Assembly: GCA_910575835.1 (NCBI GenBank)
Contig: CAJTGB010000026.1
Span: forward strand, 1-62,529
Reading direction: 5' to 3'
Source of the DNA: Lachnospiraceae bacterium
GTDB lineage: Bacteria > Bacillota > Clostridia > Lachnospirales > Lachnospiraceae
Length of the DNA: 62,529 bases
Made by a program: the position numbers and the translations under genes. Positions 26,179 to 36,570 of the stretch are shown one piece after another (positions within the stretch are counted from its first letter, which is position 1; the number at the start of each line of letters is the position of its first letter). The notes beneath the pieces were generated by a model, which saw only the letters and a list, made by a program, of their open reading frames with translations, did not search any database and had not been told where the DNA came from.

Positions 26179-27168
26179 ATGATTGAAAAGTATAGCATCA
26201 GGACGGATCTTGCTCTGGAGGACAAGGAGCGGTTTGAATCGGACAATGTGGAGGTGCAGGGCGTGTCTCTGTCCGAGGATTATGATGAGGAGCGGGAGAT
26301 CAAGGTGACGACCGTCAAGATCGAGACGGAGAACGGCGCGAAGGTGATGCGTAAGCCGGTGGGAACCTATATTACCATGGAGGCGCCGAATATGGCGGTG
26401 CCGGACGAGGATTACCACGCTGAGATCTCTAAAGAGCTTGCGAAGTTTCTTTCGCGTTTTATCAGGAAGGATAAGGAGGATTATTCGATCCTGGTGGCGG
26501 GGCTTGGCAACCGGAAGGTGACCCCGGACGCGCTTGGCCCCTACGTGGTGGATAATCTGAATATTACCAGGCATATCGTGAAGGAGTACGGGAAATACGC
26601 CATGGGAGAGGAGAATGTGCGGCTGGTGAGCGCGATCGTGCCGGGCGTCATGGCGCAGACCGGGATGGAGACGGTGGAGATCATCAAGGGGATCGTCCGT
26701 GAGACGAAGCCGGATATGATGATCGCAGTGGATGCTCTGGCGGCAAGAAGTTCTAAGAGGCTTAACCGGACCATTCAGATCTCGGATACAGGGATCAATC
26801 CCGGCTCCGGCGTGGGGAACCACCGCAATGCCATCACGAAGGATACGGTGGGTATCCCTGTTCTGGCGATCGGCGTGCCGACGGTGGTGGACGCGGCGAC
26901 CATCGTCAACGATACCATGGAGAATCTGATCCTTGCTCTTGAGAGCTCGGAGACGCTTCGGGGCGTGGGCGTTGTCATGCAGGGATATAACGCGGCGGAG
27001 AAGTATGAGCTGGTAAAGGAGCTGATATCCCCGCATCTGAACGGGTTGTTTGTAACGCCGAAGGACATTGACGAGACGGTCAAGCGGATCAGCTATACCA
27101 TATCGGAGGCGCTGAACATGCTCTTTTCAAAAGGACATGCACATAATCAGGAAATGGGCGTCATATAG
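26179..27168 (+). CDS. gpr: Germination protease GPR (spore protease)
   Basis: A 329-aa aspartic-type endopeptidase that degrades small acid-soluble spore proteins during germination. The N-terminus MIEKYSIRTDLALED contains the propeptide cleavage region expected for the zymogen. The core LVAGLGNRKVTPDALGPYVVDNL, AIVPGVMAQTGMET and SDTGINPGSGVGNHR is diagnostic. It is followed by spoIIP, the same order as in Bacillus and other Clostridia. It should be made in the forespore under sigma-G; I could not place that promoter with confidence in the 100 bases upstream. Confidence 0.95.
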   Translation: MIEKYSIRTDLALEDKERFESDNVEVQGVSLSEDYDEEREIKVTTVKIETENGAKVMRKPVGTYITMEAPNMAVPDEDYHAEISKELAKFLSRFIRKDKEDYSILVAGLGNRKVTPDALGPYVVDNLNITRHIVKEYGKYAMGEENVRLVSAIVPGVMAQTGMETVEIIKGIVRETKPDMMIAVDALAARSSKRLNRTIQISDTGINPGSGVGNHRNAITKDTVGIPVLAIGVPTVVDAATIVNDTMENLILALESSETLRGVGVVMQGYNAAEKYELVKELISPHLNGLFVTPKDIDETVKRISYTISEALNMLFSKGHAHNQEMGVI

Positions 27169-27252
27169 TGTTAAAGAGCCAAAGAACCCCGAATAGACCG
27201 GCCGGAAAAGCCGGGATCCCGGGGAAAAATGCCGTGAATATGGAGTGATGAT

Positions 27253-28437
27253 GTGGAACAAAAGCATTGGATCAATCGGATCCTGATAGCGGTCATCTCA
27301 GGTATTCTGATCGTATATGCCTGTGTGAACCTGTCCCTGCCGAAGGGCCCGGAGCAGAGGATACAGACCAAGATAAACCGAATACTTCTTGCGAAAGGGG
27401 CAGAGACATTCCTGACAGGATTTGCCTATGTGGAGAACGGAAGCGGGGAGACGCTTACGGACTGGGTAACAGAGTCGGCTATGGAGCTGATACCTCTTGG
27501 AACTTATATAGAAGGAAAGGCAAGTTCTTATACGGATGTGGAGGATCGGGAAACTTATCAGATGATACTTGCCAGCCAGGCTAATGACGAGAACATGGTG
27601 GACGAGAACGGGAAGCTTGTGACAAAAGACGGGCAGGAGGAAGAGGTGGCCGAGACCATGGGGCCTCAGATCGATACGTCTATGGAGAAGCTTGTGAATT
27701 ATGAATATCTGTTGGGAAATTTTTATACCGTGGATTCCAATACCATGGCTGATCCGGAATTGCTCAATGCCGAGAAGCTGCTTGGTAAGAATATGAAGCT
27801 TGACGGGTCAAAGGGGCCTAAGGTGCTGATCTACCACACGCATTCCCAGGAAGGATTTATCGATTCCGTGCCGGGGGATACCGGCACGACGATCCTGGGG
27901 ATGGGAGCGTATCTTACGGAGCTTTTGAACGATACATACGGGATTGAGACTATCCACCACGAGGGTATCTATGACCTGGTGGACGGTAAGCTTGACAGGA
28001 GTATGGCATATGAATTGGCAGAACCGCAGATCCAGAAGATCCTGGCGGAGAATCCAAGTATTGAGGTCGTCATCGACCTTCACAGGGACGGAGTGGCGGA
28101 AGGAACCCATCTGACGGCGCAGATCAAGGGAAAGCCTACGGCGCAGATCATGTTTTTCAACGGGCTGAGCAGAACGAAGGCGAACGGCAATATCGGTTAC
28201 CTTCCGAATCCGTATATAGAGGATAACCTGGCGTTTTCTCTGCAGCTTCAGATCGCGGCGGCCAATAAGTTTCCGGGCTTTACCAGACATATATACCTGA
28301 GAGGCTATCGGTATAATATGCATTTCAAACCCAAGACGCTGCTTGTGGAGGCCGGAGCGCAGACGAATACGGTGGAAGAGATGCGCAACGCCATGGAAAT
28401 ACTGGCGGATACACTAAATACGGTACTTGCCGAATAA
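27253..28437 (+). CDS. spoIIP: Stage II sporulation protein P (SpoIIP amidase/endopeptidase)
   Basis: A 394-aa protein starting at GTG 27253. It has an N-terminal membrane anchor at about residues 8-27, a spacer domain and a C-terminal peptidoglycan hydrolase domain with YHTHSQEGF, DLHRDG and LVEAGAQTN motifs of the SpoIIP family. With SpoIID and SpoIIM it removes septal peptidoglycan during engulfment. It lies 84 bases after gpr in the usual gpr-spoIIP arrangement. Confidence 0.93.
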   Translation: MEQKHWINRILIAVISGILIVYACVNLSLPKGPEQRIQTKINRILLAKGAETFLTGFAYVENGSGETLTDWVTESAMELIPLGTYIEGKASSYTDVEDRETYQMILASQANDENMVDENGKLVTKDGQEEEVAETMGPQIDTSMEKLVNYEYLLGNFYTVDSNTMADPELLNAEKLLGKNMKLDGSKGPKVLIYHTHSQEGFIDSVPGDTGTTILGMGAYLTELLNDTYGIETIHHEGIYDLVDGKLDRSMAYELAEPQIQKILAENPSIEVVIDLHRDGVAEGTHLTAQIKGKPTAQIMFFNGLSRTKANGNIGYLPNPYIEDNLAFSLQLQIAAANKFPGFTRHIYLRGYRYNMHFKPKTLLVEAGAQTNTVEEMRNAMEILADTLNTVLAE

Positions 28438-28444
28438 AATATGT

Positions 28445-28473
28445 TTGAACTGCGCCACATTTTGTGCTAAGAT
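28445..28473 (+). promoter_or_regulatory. Promoter of the topoisomerase operon
   Basis: TTGAAC (28445-28450) and TAAGAT (28468-28473) with a 17-bp spacer, about 40 bases before the start codon of the ATPase subunit gene. Confidence 0.65.
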
Positions 28474-28514
28474 ATGGAAAGTATGGGAAAATTTGAAGAA
28501 GGGATCTAGTAGAA

Positions 28515-30437
28515 ATGGCGAATAAGAATACATATGATGCAGATAGCATTGCCATACTGGAGGGATTAGAAGCGGTACGGAAGAGGCCGGGAATGTATAT
28601 CGGAAGCGTGTCGACGAAGGGCTTGAACCATCTGATCTATGAGATCGTGGACAATGCGGTGGATGAGCATCTGGCGGGATTTTGTTCGGAGATCTGCGTA
28701 ACGCTTGAAAAGGACGGATCGGCTACCGTTAGGGACAACGGAAGAGGAGTGCCGGTGGGGCTTCACGCTACGGGTGTTTCGGCGGCGAGAGTCGTCTATA
28801 CGACCCTCCATGCAGGCGGCAAGTTTGATGATACGGCATATAAGACGAGCGGAGGGCTTCACGGCGTGGGTTCCTCTGTTGTCAATGCGCTGTCTGTCTA
28901 TATGGATGTGGAGATCAGCCGGGAAGGATACGTTCATCATGACCGGTACGAGAGGGGCAAGCCGGTGATCGAATTAGAAGACGGGCTGCTCCCGAAGATC
29001 GGGAAGACCAGGAAGACCGGTACGAAGGTGAATTTCCTGCCGGACGATACCATATTTGAGAAGACGAGATTCCGCGCGGAGGAAGTTAAGAGCCGCATGC
29101 ATGAGACGGCGTACCTGAATCCGGAGCTTACGATTACATTTGACGACAAGAGGGGCAATGAGCCGGAGCATATCGTCTACCATGAACCGGACGGGATATT
29201 AGGTTTTATTAAGGATCTGAATTCGAAGAAGGAGCCGGTGCACGATCCGGTGTATTTCAAGGGAGAGGCGGAAGGGATCGAGGTGGAGGCTGCGTTCCAG
29301 TACGTGAACGAGTTCCACGAGAATGTCCTTGGCTTCTGCAACAATATCTACAATGCAGAAGGGGGGACCCATCTGACCGGTTTTAAGACAACCTTTACGA
29401 CGGTGATCAACCAGTATGCCAGAGAGCTTGGGATCTTGAAGGAGAAGGATACGAATTTTACGGGGGCGGACGTCAGGAACGGGATGACGGCCATTGTATC
29501 CATCAAGCACCCGGACCCAAGGTTCGAGGGGCAGACCAAGACCAAACTGGACAACCCGGACGCTTCCAAGGCGTGCAGCAAGGTGACCAACGATGAGATC
29601 ATCCGGTACTTTGACCGGAACCTGGAGAACCTTAAGAAGGTGATCGGCTGCGCGGAGAAGGCGGCGAAGATCCGCAAGACGGAGGAGAAGGCGAAGACCA
29701 ATCTTCTGACGAAGCAGAAGTATTCCTTTGACAGCAACGGGAAGCTTGCCAACTGTGAGAGCCGGGACGCGGACAAATGCGAGATCTTCATCGTGGAGGG
29801 AGATTCTGCCGGAGGCTCTGCCAAGACGGCGAGAGACAGGATGTATCAGGCGATCCTTCCGATCAGGGGGAAGATTCTCAATGTGGAGAAGGCCAGTATC
29901 GATAAGGTCCTTGCCAATGCGGAGATCAAGACCATGATCAACGCGTTCGGCTGCGGATTCTCGGAAGGCTACGGCAATGACTTTGACATTAGCAGGCTGC
30001 GGTATGACAAGATCATAATCATGGCGGATGCGGACGTGGACGGGGCGCATATTTCCACGCTGCTTCTGACGCTTTTTTATCGGTTCATGCCGGAGCTGAT
30101 CTACGAGGGACATGTCTATATCGCTATGCCTCCGCTATACAAGGCTATGCCGAAGAAGGGGGAGGAGGAATACCTCTACGACGACAAGGCTCTGGAGCGT
30201 TACCGCAAGACCCACGACGGCCCGTTTACCCTGCAGAGGTACAAAGGTCTGGGAGAGATGGATGCGGACCAACTGTGGGAGACCACGCTGAACCCCAAGA
30301 CGCGTCTGTTAAAATTAGTAGAGATAGAGGATGCCAGGATGGCGTCCAGTGTGACTGAGATGCTGATGGGGACTGAGGTGCCCCCAAGGCGGACATTTAT
30401 CTATGAGAATGCGACAGAAGCAGAATTGGATATTTAA
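28515..30437 (+). CDS. parE: Type IIA topoisomerase ATPase subunit (ParE-type, GyrB paralogue)
   Basis: A 640-aa protein with a GHKL ATPase domain (EIVDNAVDE, DNGRGVPVG, GGLHGVGSSVVNALS), a transducer domain and a TOPRIM domain (VEGDSAGGSA, IIMADADVDGAHI), ending with the conserved QRYKGLGEMDADQLWETT. Its partner follows 15 bases later. ParE is preferred to GyrB because the pair stands alone rather than near dnaA-recF and the partner lacks a clear GyrA box; the two subunit types are hard to tell apart by eye. Confidence 0.85.
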   Translation: MANKNTYDADSIAILEGLEAVRKRPGMYIGSVSTKGLNHLIYEIVDNAVDEHLAGFCSEICVTLEKDGSATVRDNGRGVPVGLHATGVSAARVVYTTLHAGGKFDDTAYKTSGGLHGVGSSVVNALSVYMDVEISREGYVHHDRYERGKPVIELEDGLLPKIGKTRKTGTKVNFLPDDTIFEKTRFRAEEVKSRMHETAYLNPELTITFDDKRGNEPEHIVYHEPDGILGFIKDLNSKKEPVHDPVYFKGEAEGIEVEAAFQYVNEFHENVLGFCNNIYNAEGGTHLTGFKTTFTTVINQYARELGILKEKDTNFTGADVRNGMTAIVSIKHPDPRFEGQTKTKLDNPDASKACSKVTNDEIIRYFDRNLENLKKVIGCAEKAAKIRKTEEKAKTNLLTKQKYSFDSNGKLANCESRDADKCEIFIVEGDSAGGSAKTARDRMYQAILPIRGKILNVEKASIDKVLANAEIKTMINAFGCGFSEGYGNDFDISRLRYDKIIIMADADVDGAHISTLLLTLFYRFMPELIYEGHVYIAMPPLYKAMPKKGEEEYLYDDKALERYRKTHDGPFTLQRYKGLGEMDADQLWETTLNPKTRLLKLVEIEDARMASSVTEMLMGTEVPPRRTFIYENATEAELDI

Positions 30438-30452
30438 TTTAGGAGAATGAAG

Positions 30453-32693
30453 ATGCAGGATTCACAGATTATTAGAACCGAATATTCGGATGTCATGAAG
30501 AAATCATATATAGATTATGCTATGAGCGTCATTGTGGCAAGAGCGCTGCCGGACGTTAGGGACGGTCTTAAGCCGGTACAGCGCAGGACCTTGTATGATA
30601 TGCATGAGTTAGGGATACGCTATGACAGGCCTTACCGCAAGTGCGCCCGTATCGTGGGCGATACCATGGGTAAATACCATCCTCACGGCGACAGCTCCAT
30701 CTATGAGTCGCTCGTGGTCATGGCGCAGGAATTCAAGAAGGGTATGATCCTGGTCGACGGTCATGGGAACTTTGGTTCTATCGAGGGTGACGGCGCGGCG
30801 GCTATGCGTTATACGGAGGCCCGCCTTGCGAAGGTGACGCAGGAGGCCTATCTGGCGGATCTGGATAAGGATATTGTGGATTTTGTGCCGAATTTTGATG
30901 AGACGGAGAAGGAGCCGGAGGTTCTTCCGGTGCGTCTTCCCAATCTGCTGGTCAACGGTGCGGAAGGGATCGCCGTCGGTATGGCGACCAGCATCCCGAC
31001 CCACAATCTGGGCGAGGTGATCGACGCGGTCAAGGCGTACATGAAGAACGACGAGATCAGTACCAGGCAGTTGATGCGTTATATCAAGGGGCCGGACTTC
31101 CCTACGGGAGGGATCGTGGTCAATAAGGACGACCTTCCTGATATCTATGAGAGCGGAAGCGGCAAGGTCAAGATCAGAGGAAAGGTAGAGGTCGAGGAGA
31201 TGAAGGGCGGCAAGAGCCGCCTGGTCATTACAGAGATCCCTTACACCATGATCGGCGCGGGAATCGGGAAGTTCTTAAACGATGTCTTTGCCCTGGTGGA
31301 GTCGAAGAAGACCAGCGATATCGTAGACATTTCCAACCAGTCGTCCAAGGAAGGGATACGGATCGTTATCGAGCTTAAGAAGGGCGCTGACATTGAGAAC
31401 CTGACGAACATGCTCTATAAGAAGACCCGTCTTGAAGATACCTTCGGGGTAAATATGCTTGCAGTCGCGAACGGCAGGCCGGAGACCATGGGGCTTAAGA
31501 AGATCATAGAGCATCATGTGGATTTCCAGTTCGAGATGGCTACCAGAAAGTATCAGAACCTTCTGGATAAGGAAAAGGACAAAAAAGAGATTCAGGAAGG
31601 GCTTATTAAAGCATGCGACGTGATCGACCTGATCATCGAGATCCTCAGAGGAAGCCAGTCTGTGAAGGACGCCAAGGCGTGTCTGGTTAACGGAGTGACG
31701 GAGAATATTAAGTTCAAGTCCAAGATCTCCAAGAAGATGGCGTCCATGCTCCGTTTCACTGAGCGGCAGGCCACAGCGATCCTGGAGATGCGCCTCTATA
31801 AGCTCATCGGCCTCGAGATCGAGGCGCTGATGAAGGAGCACGACGAGACGATCCGCAAGATTGAGAGATACGAGGATATCCTGAATCATTATGAATCTAT
31901 GGCAAATGTCATCATAGAAGATCTGGACAGGCTTAAGGCCGAATTCGCGAGAAAGCGCAGGACGGTAGTTGAGAATGCCGAGGAAGCGGTCTATGAGGAG
32001 AAGAAGGTGGAGGAGCAGGAAGTAGTGTTCCTGATGGATCGGTTTGGCTATGCCAAGACCATAGATACCAGCACATACGGGCGGAACAAGGAGGCGGCAG
32101 ATGCCGAGAACCGTTATGTCCTTCCCTGCATGAACACCGGAAGGCTCTGTATATTTACCGATACAGGGAAGATGCACCAGGTCAAGGTCCTGGATCTGCC
32201 GTACGGCAAATTCCGGGATAAAGGGCTTCCGGTGGACAACGTAAGTAATTTTGACAGTACGCAGGAGGAGATCGTCTATATCTGCGATGCGGAGCAGATG
32301 CGTTACTCGAAGCTGTTTTTTGCCACCAGGCAGGGGATGGTCAAGAAGGTAGAGGGAAGTGAATTCCAGGTGTCGAAGCGGACGATCGCGGCCACGAAGC
32401 TTCAGAACGACGATATGGTGATCAGCGTGCAGGTGATCAGCGAGAATCATAATGTGGTCCTTCAAACGAAGGACGGATATTTCCTTAAATTCGCTGCCGA
32501 AGAAGTGTCGGAGAAGAAGAAGAGTGCGATCGGCGTGCGGGGAATGAAGCTCCGCAAGAATGATGAAGTTGAGGAAGCCTATCTCTTTGAGGAAGGGTCG
32601 GAGATGAAAGCGGTGACAGGAGAACGGGAAGTGTCTCTGAACCGCCTGAAGATGGCTAAAAGAGACGGGAACGGAACGAAAGTAAGAGGATAG
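30453..32693 (+). CDS. parC: Type IIA topoisomerase DNA-cleaving subunit (ParC-type, GyrA paralogue)
   Basis: ATG 30453 sits 8 bases after AGGAG and is preferred to ATG 30447. The 746-aa protein has catalytic Tyr120 in [10 protein letters not shown] and a winged helix. The quinolone region [12 protein letters not shown] has Ser81 and Glu85, equivalent to E. coli GyrA Ser83 and Asp87, the drug-sensitive state of Gram-positive enzymes. A beta-pinwheel C-terminal domain follows. No QRRGGKG-type GyrA box is visible, which favours topoisomerase IV (decatenation) over gyrase. Confidence 0.85.
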   Translation: MQDSQIIRTEYSDVMKKSYIDYAMSVIVARALPDVRDGLKPVQRRTLYDMHELGIRYDRPYRKCARIVGDTMGKYHPHGDSSIYESLVVMAQEFKKGMILVDGHGNFGSIEGDGAAAMRYTEARLAKVTQEAYLADLDKDIVDFVPNFDETEKEPEVLPVRLPNLLVNGAEGIAVGMATSIPTHNLGEVIDAVKAYMKNDEISTRQLMRYIKGPDFPTGGIVVNKDDLPDIYESGSGKVKIRGKVEVEEMKGGKSRLVITEIPYTMIGAGIGKFLNDVFALVESKKTSDIVDISNQSSKEGIRIVIELKKGADIENLTNMLYKKTRLEDTFGVNMLAVANGRPETMGLKKIIEHHVDFQFEMATRKYQNLLDKEKDKKEIQEGLIKACDVIDLIIEILRGSQSVKDAKACLVNGVTENIKFKSKISKKMASMLRFTERQATAILEMRLYKLIGLEIEALMKEHDETIRKIERYEDILNHYESMANVIIEDLDRLKAEFARKRRTVVENAEEAVYEEKKVEEQEVVFLMDRFGYAKTIDTSTYGRNKEAADAENRYVLPCMNTGRLCIFTDTGKMHQVKVLDLPYGKFRDKGLPVDNVSNFDSTQEEIVYICDAEQMRYSKLFFATRQGMVKKVEGSEFQVSKRTIAATKLQNDDMVISVQVISENHNVVLQTKDGYFLKFAAEEVSEKKKSAIGVRGMKLRKNDEVEEAYLFEEGSEMKAVTGEREVSLNRLKMAKRDGNGTKVRG

Positions 32694-32706
32694 AAAAGGA
32701 GCAGTC

Positions 32707-33618
32707 ATGATACAAGATATTGCGCCATACCGGTATAAGAATGAATATTGTCCTGCGCCGCCGTCAGAGGGGGATCTCCTGCTCTGTTATGACGGAGACA
32801 GGGTATTGGTCAGGGAAGAAGGCGGTAAGATCGCATTTCCCACATTCAAAGAAGCTAAGCTGTATGTTGATGCGGACAGGCTCTGCAGGGATTGTACTTA
32901 TCTGTTTGCCATTGACGGCGCGAGGTTCTATCTGGGGAGCGGTTTTTCGGCGGATTTTCCGGCGGGAGATGACAATACCGCGCCGGCCGGCGGGGAGTGC
33001 GGGTACACCTGGAAGGACAGGCAGATCTTTCGGAATGTCGGCCCGAAGCATCTTGGTTTCGCGGGAGTGACGGGATGGCAGTTACATAGATGGTATGAGA
33101 ACCATCGGTTTTGCGGCAGATGCGGCAATGCGATGGAGAAGGATACGAAGGAGAGGATGCTGTTCTGCCCCAAATGCCGTGTGATGGAATATCCGAAGAT
33201 CTGTCCGGCTGTGATCATTGCCGTGACCCACAAGAACCGCCTGCTGATGTCCAAGTATGCGGGAAGAGAATATAAGAAATACGCGCTGCTTGCCGGCTTC
33301 GCGGAGATCGGCGAGACGGTGGAGGAGACGGTAGAGCGGGAAGTGATGGAGGAGGTCGGCCTTAAGGTTAAGAATATTACTTACTATAAGAGCCAGCCCT
33401 GGTCATTCTCGGATACTCTGCTGATGGGATTCTTCTGTGAGCTTGACGGGGATGAGACGGTCACGCTTGACGAGGAAGAGCTGGCGCTTGCCCAGTGGTT
33501 TGAACGGGAAGAGATTCCGGCAGAGCCGGACGGCATAAGCCTGACCAATGAGATGATGATGGTATTCAAAGAAGGCAGGGAAATCATAAGACAGACACTT
33601 GGGGACGCAGTAAATTGA
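32707..33618 (+). CDS. nudC: NAD(+) diphosphatase NudC
   Basis: A 303-aa Nudix hydrolase with an N-terminal domain, a four-Cys zinc ribbon (FCGRCG, FCPKCR), the Nudix box GFAEIGETVEETVEREVMEE and the NudC-specific SQPWSFSDTLLMGF motif after it. It cleaves NAD(H) to NMN(H) and AMP, and in E. coli removes NAD caps from RNA. The start is ATG 32707, 13 bases after the topoisomerase gene, so co-transcription is likely. The last codons lie within the terminator stem. Confidence 0.93.
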   Translation: MIQDIAPYRYKNEYCPAPPSEGDLLLCYDGDRVLVREEGGKIAFPTFKEAKLYVDADRLCRDCTYLFAIDGARFYLGSGFSADFPAGDDNTAPAGGECGYTWKDRQIFRNVGPKHLGFAGVTGWQLHRWYENHRFCGRCGNAMEKDTKERMLFCPKCRVMEYPKICPAVIIAVTHKNRLLMSKYAGREYKKYALLAGFAEIGETVEETVEREVMEEVGLKVKNITYYKSQPWSFSDTLLMGFFCELDGDETVTLDEEELALAQWFEREEIPAEPDGISLTNEMMMVFKEGREIIRQTLGDAVN

Positions 33619-33636
33619 ATTCTACTGCGTCCCCAA
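33599..33636. terminator. Bidirectional terminator between nudC and the aminopeptidase gene
   Basis: A 14-bp perfect stem: TTGGGGACGCAGTA (33599-33612) with TACTGCGTCCCCAA (33623-33636). It lies at the end of two convergent genes; the left arm includes the last nudC codons. Confidence 0.75.
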
Positions 33637-33642
33637 ATCAGT

Positions 33643-35430
33643 TTAAATGGCTCTTGTATATTCTTTCAGCCACTCCTGTTCTTCAGCATTCAGATGCGGT
33701 GAGATCAGTTCGTATACCTTGGCATGGTATGCGTTTAACTGCTCCTTGTCTTCCGGCTTCATAAGATCAGGGTTGACGGCGTCTAAGTCGATCGGCACGT
33801 AAGTGATCGGTTCGAAGTAGAGGAACTGTCCGTATTCGGTCTTCTGTCCCTCTCTGACTACCATCTCGTTCTCCGTACGGATCCCGTGGGAGCCTTCGAT
33901 ATAGAGGCCGGGCTCGTTGGTGAGGACCATACCGGGCTCTAACGGACATTTCTCGTGGCCGCGCACGGCACAGCGGAAACCGGAAGGCCCTTCGTGGATG
34001 TTCATCAGATAGCCGACGCCGTGGCCGGTGCCGTGGTTGAAGTCAAGTCCCCGCTCCCATGCCGGGATCCTTGCCAGTACGTCCAGGTTATAACCTGCGG
34101 TACCTTTCAGGAACACGGCGCGCGCCAGATGCAGGTTGCACAGGAGGACGGTGGTGAAATCATCCTTCATGCGGTCGGTTATGTTCCCAAAGGCAAAGGT
34201 CCTTGTGATGTCTGTGGAGCCTTCCATGTAGCCGCCGCCGGTATCGGTTAAGAACAGTCCGTCGGTGGTTACCGGGATGTTGGTCTCCGGCGTAGCGGAA
34301 TAATGTACGATCGCGCCGTGTTCCCCGGATCCGCAGATCGGTTCGAAGCTCTGCCACAGATACCCATCCTGCTCCTTGCGGAAGGAATCCAGCTTCTCGG
34401 CGGCGCTGATCTCTGTGATCTCGATTTTTCCTACGTTCTTCTTAAGCCAGTGCATGAATTTCGTCACAGCGACGCCGTCCTTGATGTGCGCGTTGATGAT
34501 ATTCTTGATCTCAGTCTCGTTCTTCATCGCCTTCATGAGGACTTCAGGATTCATCTGCTCGATGACTTTGGCTTCGGAAGGAATATTGTTGTAGAGCGCA
34601 TAATTAAGCCTGTCAGGGTCTACCAGTACGGCTTCGTCTGTGCCAAGGCTCTTGATATCTTCGTAAATGTCATTGTACGGGCAGATCTTAATATTATCTT
34701 TGGCAAGCTCTGCCTTCATCTGGTCTGTCAACTTCTGCTCATCAACATAGTACCTCATATCATCCATGGTGATGATGGCGTAGGACAGAAGAAGCGGGAA
34801 GAATTCAATGTCGTCTCCGCGCAGGTTCGTGGTCCAGCAGATATCGTCCAGGGAAGCAAGTACGTGTACGGTTGCTTTTGCTTCCTCCATAGCCTTGCGG
34901 ATGCGGGCAAGCTTGTCTGCAGTGCCGGCTCCGGTATATTCTGTGCCGAGCGCAAATGCCGGTTTCGTGGACAGCGGCGGCCGGTCTTCCCAGATCAGGT
35001 CGATCAGATCCTCGGAGTAGTTGATCTTGGCATGCTTGTCTTCTAATGCCTTCTCCAGAGTCTTTCCCTGGCCCATGGATACAACGCGCCCGTCGAAGCC
35101 GAGCGTGCCGCCGTCGGGTATCACGTCTGCAATGTAGTCTGCCAGTGTCGGAACGTCGGGCTGACCCATCTTAAAGAGCGTAATGCCGCTTCCTTCCAGT
35201 TGCTTGGCGGCCTGGATAAAGTATCTGCCGTCCGTGAAAAGTCCTGCCTCTGTCCTGGTAATGACAGCCGTTCCGGCAGATCCGGTGAATCCGGTGATGA
35301 ATGCCCTTGCTTTAAAATGTTCTCCTACATATTCGCTCTGATGGTTGTCGTCTGTGGGAACCAAGTATACATCATAGCCCCTTTCCTCCATCAAAGACCG
35401 AAGAGCGGAGAGTTTTTCAGGTATTGTCAT
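33643..35430 (-). CDS. Xaa-Pro aminopeptidase, M24B family
   Basis: A 595-aa metallopeptidase of the long, three-domain type: two creatinase-like N-terminal domains, then a pita-bread catalytic domain. The metal ligands are TDTGGGYMEGSTDITR (two Asp), HGTGHGVG (His), LTNEPG (Glu) and TENEM (Glu). A short C-terminal domain follows, typical of aminopeptidase P1-like enzymes. It removes N-terminal residues ahead of proline, probably in peptide catabolism. It stands alone on the minus strand, divergent from the phosphoesterase gene. Confidence 0.93.
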   Translation of the reverse strand: MTIPEKLSALRSLMEERGYDVYLVPTDDNHQSEYVGEHFKARAFITGFTGSAGTAVITRTEAGLFTDGRYFIQAAKQLEGSGITLFKMGQPDVPTLADYIADVIPDGGTLGFDGRVVSMGQGKTLEKALEDKHAKINYSEDLIDLIWEDRPPLSTKPAFALGTEYTGAGTADKLARIRKAMEEAKATVHVLASLDDICWTTNLRGDDIEFFPLLLSYAIITMDDMRYYVDEQKLTDQMKAELAKDNIKICPYNDIYEDIKSLGTDEAVLVDPDRLNYALYNNIPSEAKVIEQMNPEVLMKAMKNETEIKNIINAHIKDGVAVTKFMHWLKKNVGKIEITEISAAEKLDSFRKEQDGYLWQSFEPICGSGEHGAIVHYSATPETNIPVTTDGLFLTDTGGGYMEGSTDITRTFAFGNITDRMKDDFTTVLLCNLHLARAVFLKGTAGYNLDVLARIPAWERGLDFNHGTGHGVGYLMNIHEGPSGFRCAVRGHEKCPLEPGMVLTNEPGLYIEGSHGIRTENEMVVREGQKTEYGQFLYFEPITYVPIDLDAVNPDLMKPEDKEQLNAYHAKVYELISPHLNAEEQEWLKEYTRAI

Positions 35431-35562
35431 ATCAATCCCTTCCTTTCTTGTATTTCCTGATAAACTATTCTAACATATCTGTTTACAAATTGACAGGAAT
35501 AATTATATAATGAATTACAATGCAAAATCCGTGAATAAGAGATTCTTTTAAGGAGAAAGAGA

Positions 35563-36432
35563 TTGAAATTATTTATCATAACAGGACTTATATGCCTGAC
35601 GGCCATGATCGGCGAGATCCTCCGGGAGCTGCGCTGTTTTCGGGTGACGCGTTATACGGTGCGTTCGCCGAAGCTTGCCGGGCTTGGCCGCCAAAGAAAG
35701 CTGATATTCTTAAGCGATCTTCACAATTACCGTTACGGGGAGAATAACGACGCGCTGTATGATGCGATCGCAAAAGAGAAGCCGGATCTGATCCTGATCG
35801 GCGGAGATATGCTGATCAGGACAGACGGGAATTCTTATGAGCGCACGGCAGAATTCCTGGCGAGGCTTCCGAAGCTCTGTCCGGTGTACCATGCCAACGG
35901 CAATCATGAGCAGAAGTTGAAGGAACGGCCGAAGAAATATAAGCAGTCGTACCGTGATTATAAGGGGCGGCTCCTTAAGGCGGGAGTCCGTTTTCTGGAG
36001 AATGCTTCCGTGACGGTTGAATGGGAAGAAGCGAGGCTTAAGATCACAGGACTTGAGATTCCTATGCGCGGATATGAGCGTGCGGCCAGAGGCCAGATTC
36101 GGGCAGAGGATCTGGAAAAGAGGATCGGAAGGTCAGGAGAAGCCTTCGAGATCTTGATGGCGCACCATCCGGGCCATGTGAAGGCGTACCGGGAGTGGGG
36201 GGCAGATCTTATCCTGTGCGGACATTATCACGGAGGCGTGATCGGCATACCGGGGATCGGAGGCGTGATCGCGCCGGATTTTACGCCGTTTCCAAGATAT
36301 TCGGGAGGCTGTTACAGGGAAGGAGACGCCTCTGTAGTGGTCAGCAGGGGGCTTGGCGTGCATTCGGTGCCGATCCGCCTGTTTAATCCGGCGGAGGCGG
36401 TCGCGGTGGAGCTTGCGGGCCCTCGCGGCTGA
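35563..36432 (+). CDS. Calcineurin-like metallophosphoesterase
   Basis: A 289-aa protein starting at TTG 35563 after AAGGAGAAAG. It has an N-terminal hydrophobic segment and then the five metal-site motifs: SDLHNYRYG, GGDML, NGNHE, MAHHPGH and GHYHGG. It resembles the YkuE/LpxH-like group acting at the membrane. The substrate is not known. The next gene, scpA, has its own promoter. Confidence 0.85.
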   Translation: MKLFIITGLICLTAMIGEILRELRCFRVTRYTVRSPKLAGLGRQRKLIFLSDLHNYRYGENNDALYDAIAKEKPDLILIGGDMLIRTDGNSYERTAEFLARLPKLCPVYHANGNHEQKLKERPKKYKQSYRDYKGRLLKAGVRFLENASVTVEWEEARLKITGLEIPMRGYERAARGQIRAEDLEKRIGRSGEAFEILMAHHPGHVKAYREWGADLILCGHYHGGVIGIPGIGGVIAPDFTPFPRYSGGCYREGDASVVVSRGLGVHSVPIRLFNPAEAVAVELAGPRG

Positions 36433-36457
36433 TCTATGAATTTTCAAAAGTTCCGGC

Positions 36458-36486
36458 TTGTGAAATAAAGGAAAATCCTGTATAAT
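36458..36486 (+). promoter_or_regulatory. Promoter of scpA-scpB
   Basis: TTGTGA (36458-36463) and TATAAT (36481-36486) with a 17-bp spacer, about 85 bases before scpA. Confidence 0.6.
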
Positions 36487-36570
36487 ATTACAATTGCGAT
36501 AACCCGGTACGGCACCGGTATGAACTTGATATTACAGACGCCGTATCAGAGAAGGGTATGGGAGAGGTTT

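Noticed and set aside
28515-32693. Calling the topoisomerase pair gyrase
   Set aside because: No GyrA-box motif was seen and the pair lies apart from the dnaA-recF neighbourhood; the call stays tentative because the families are close.
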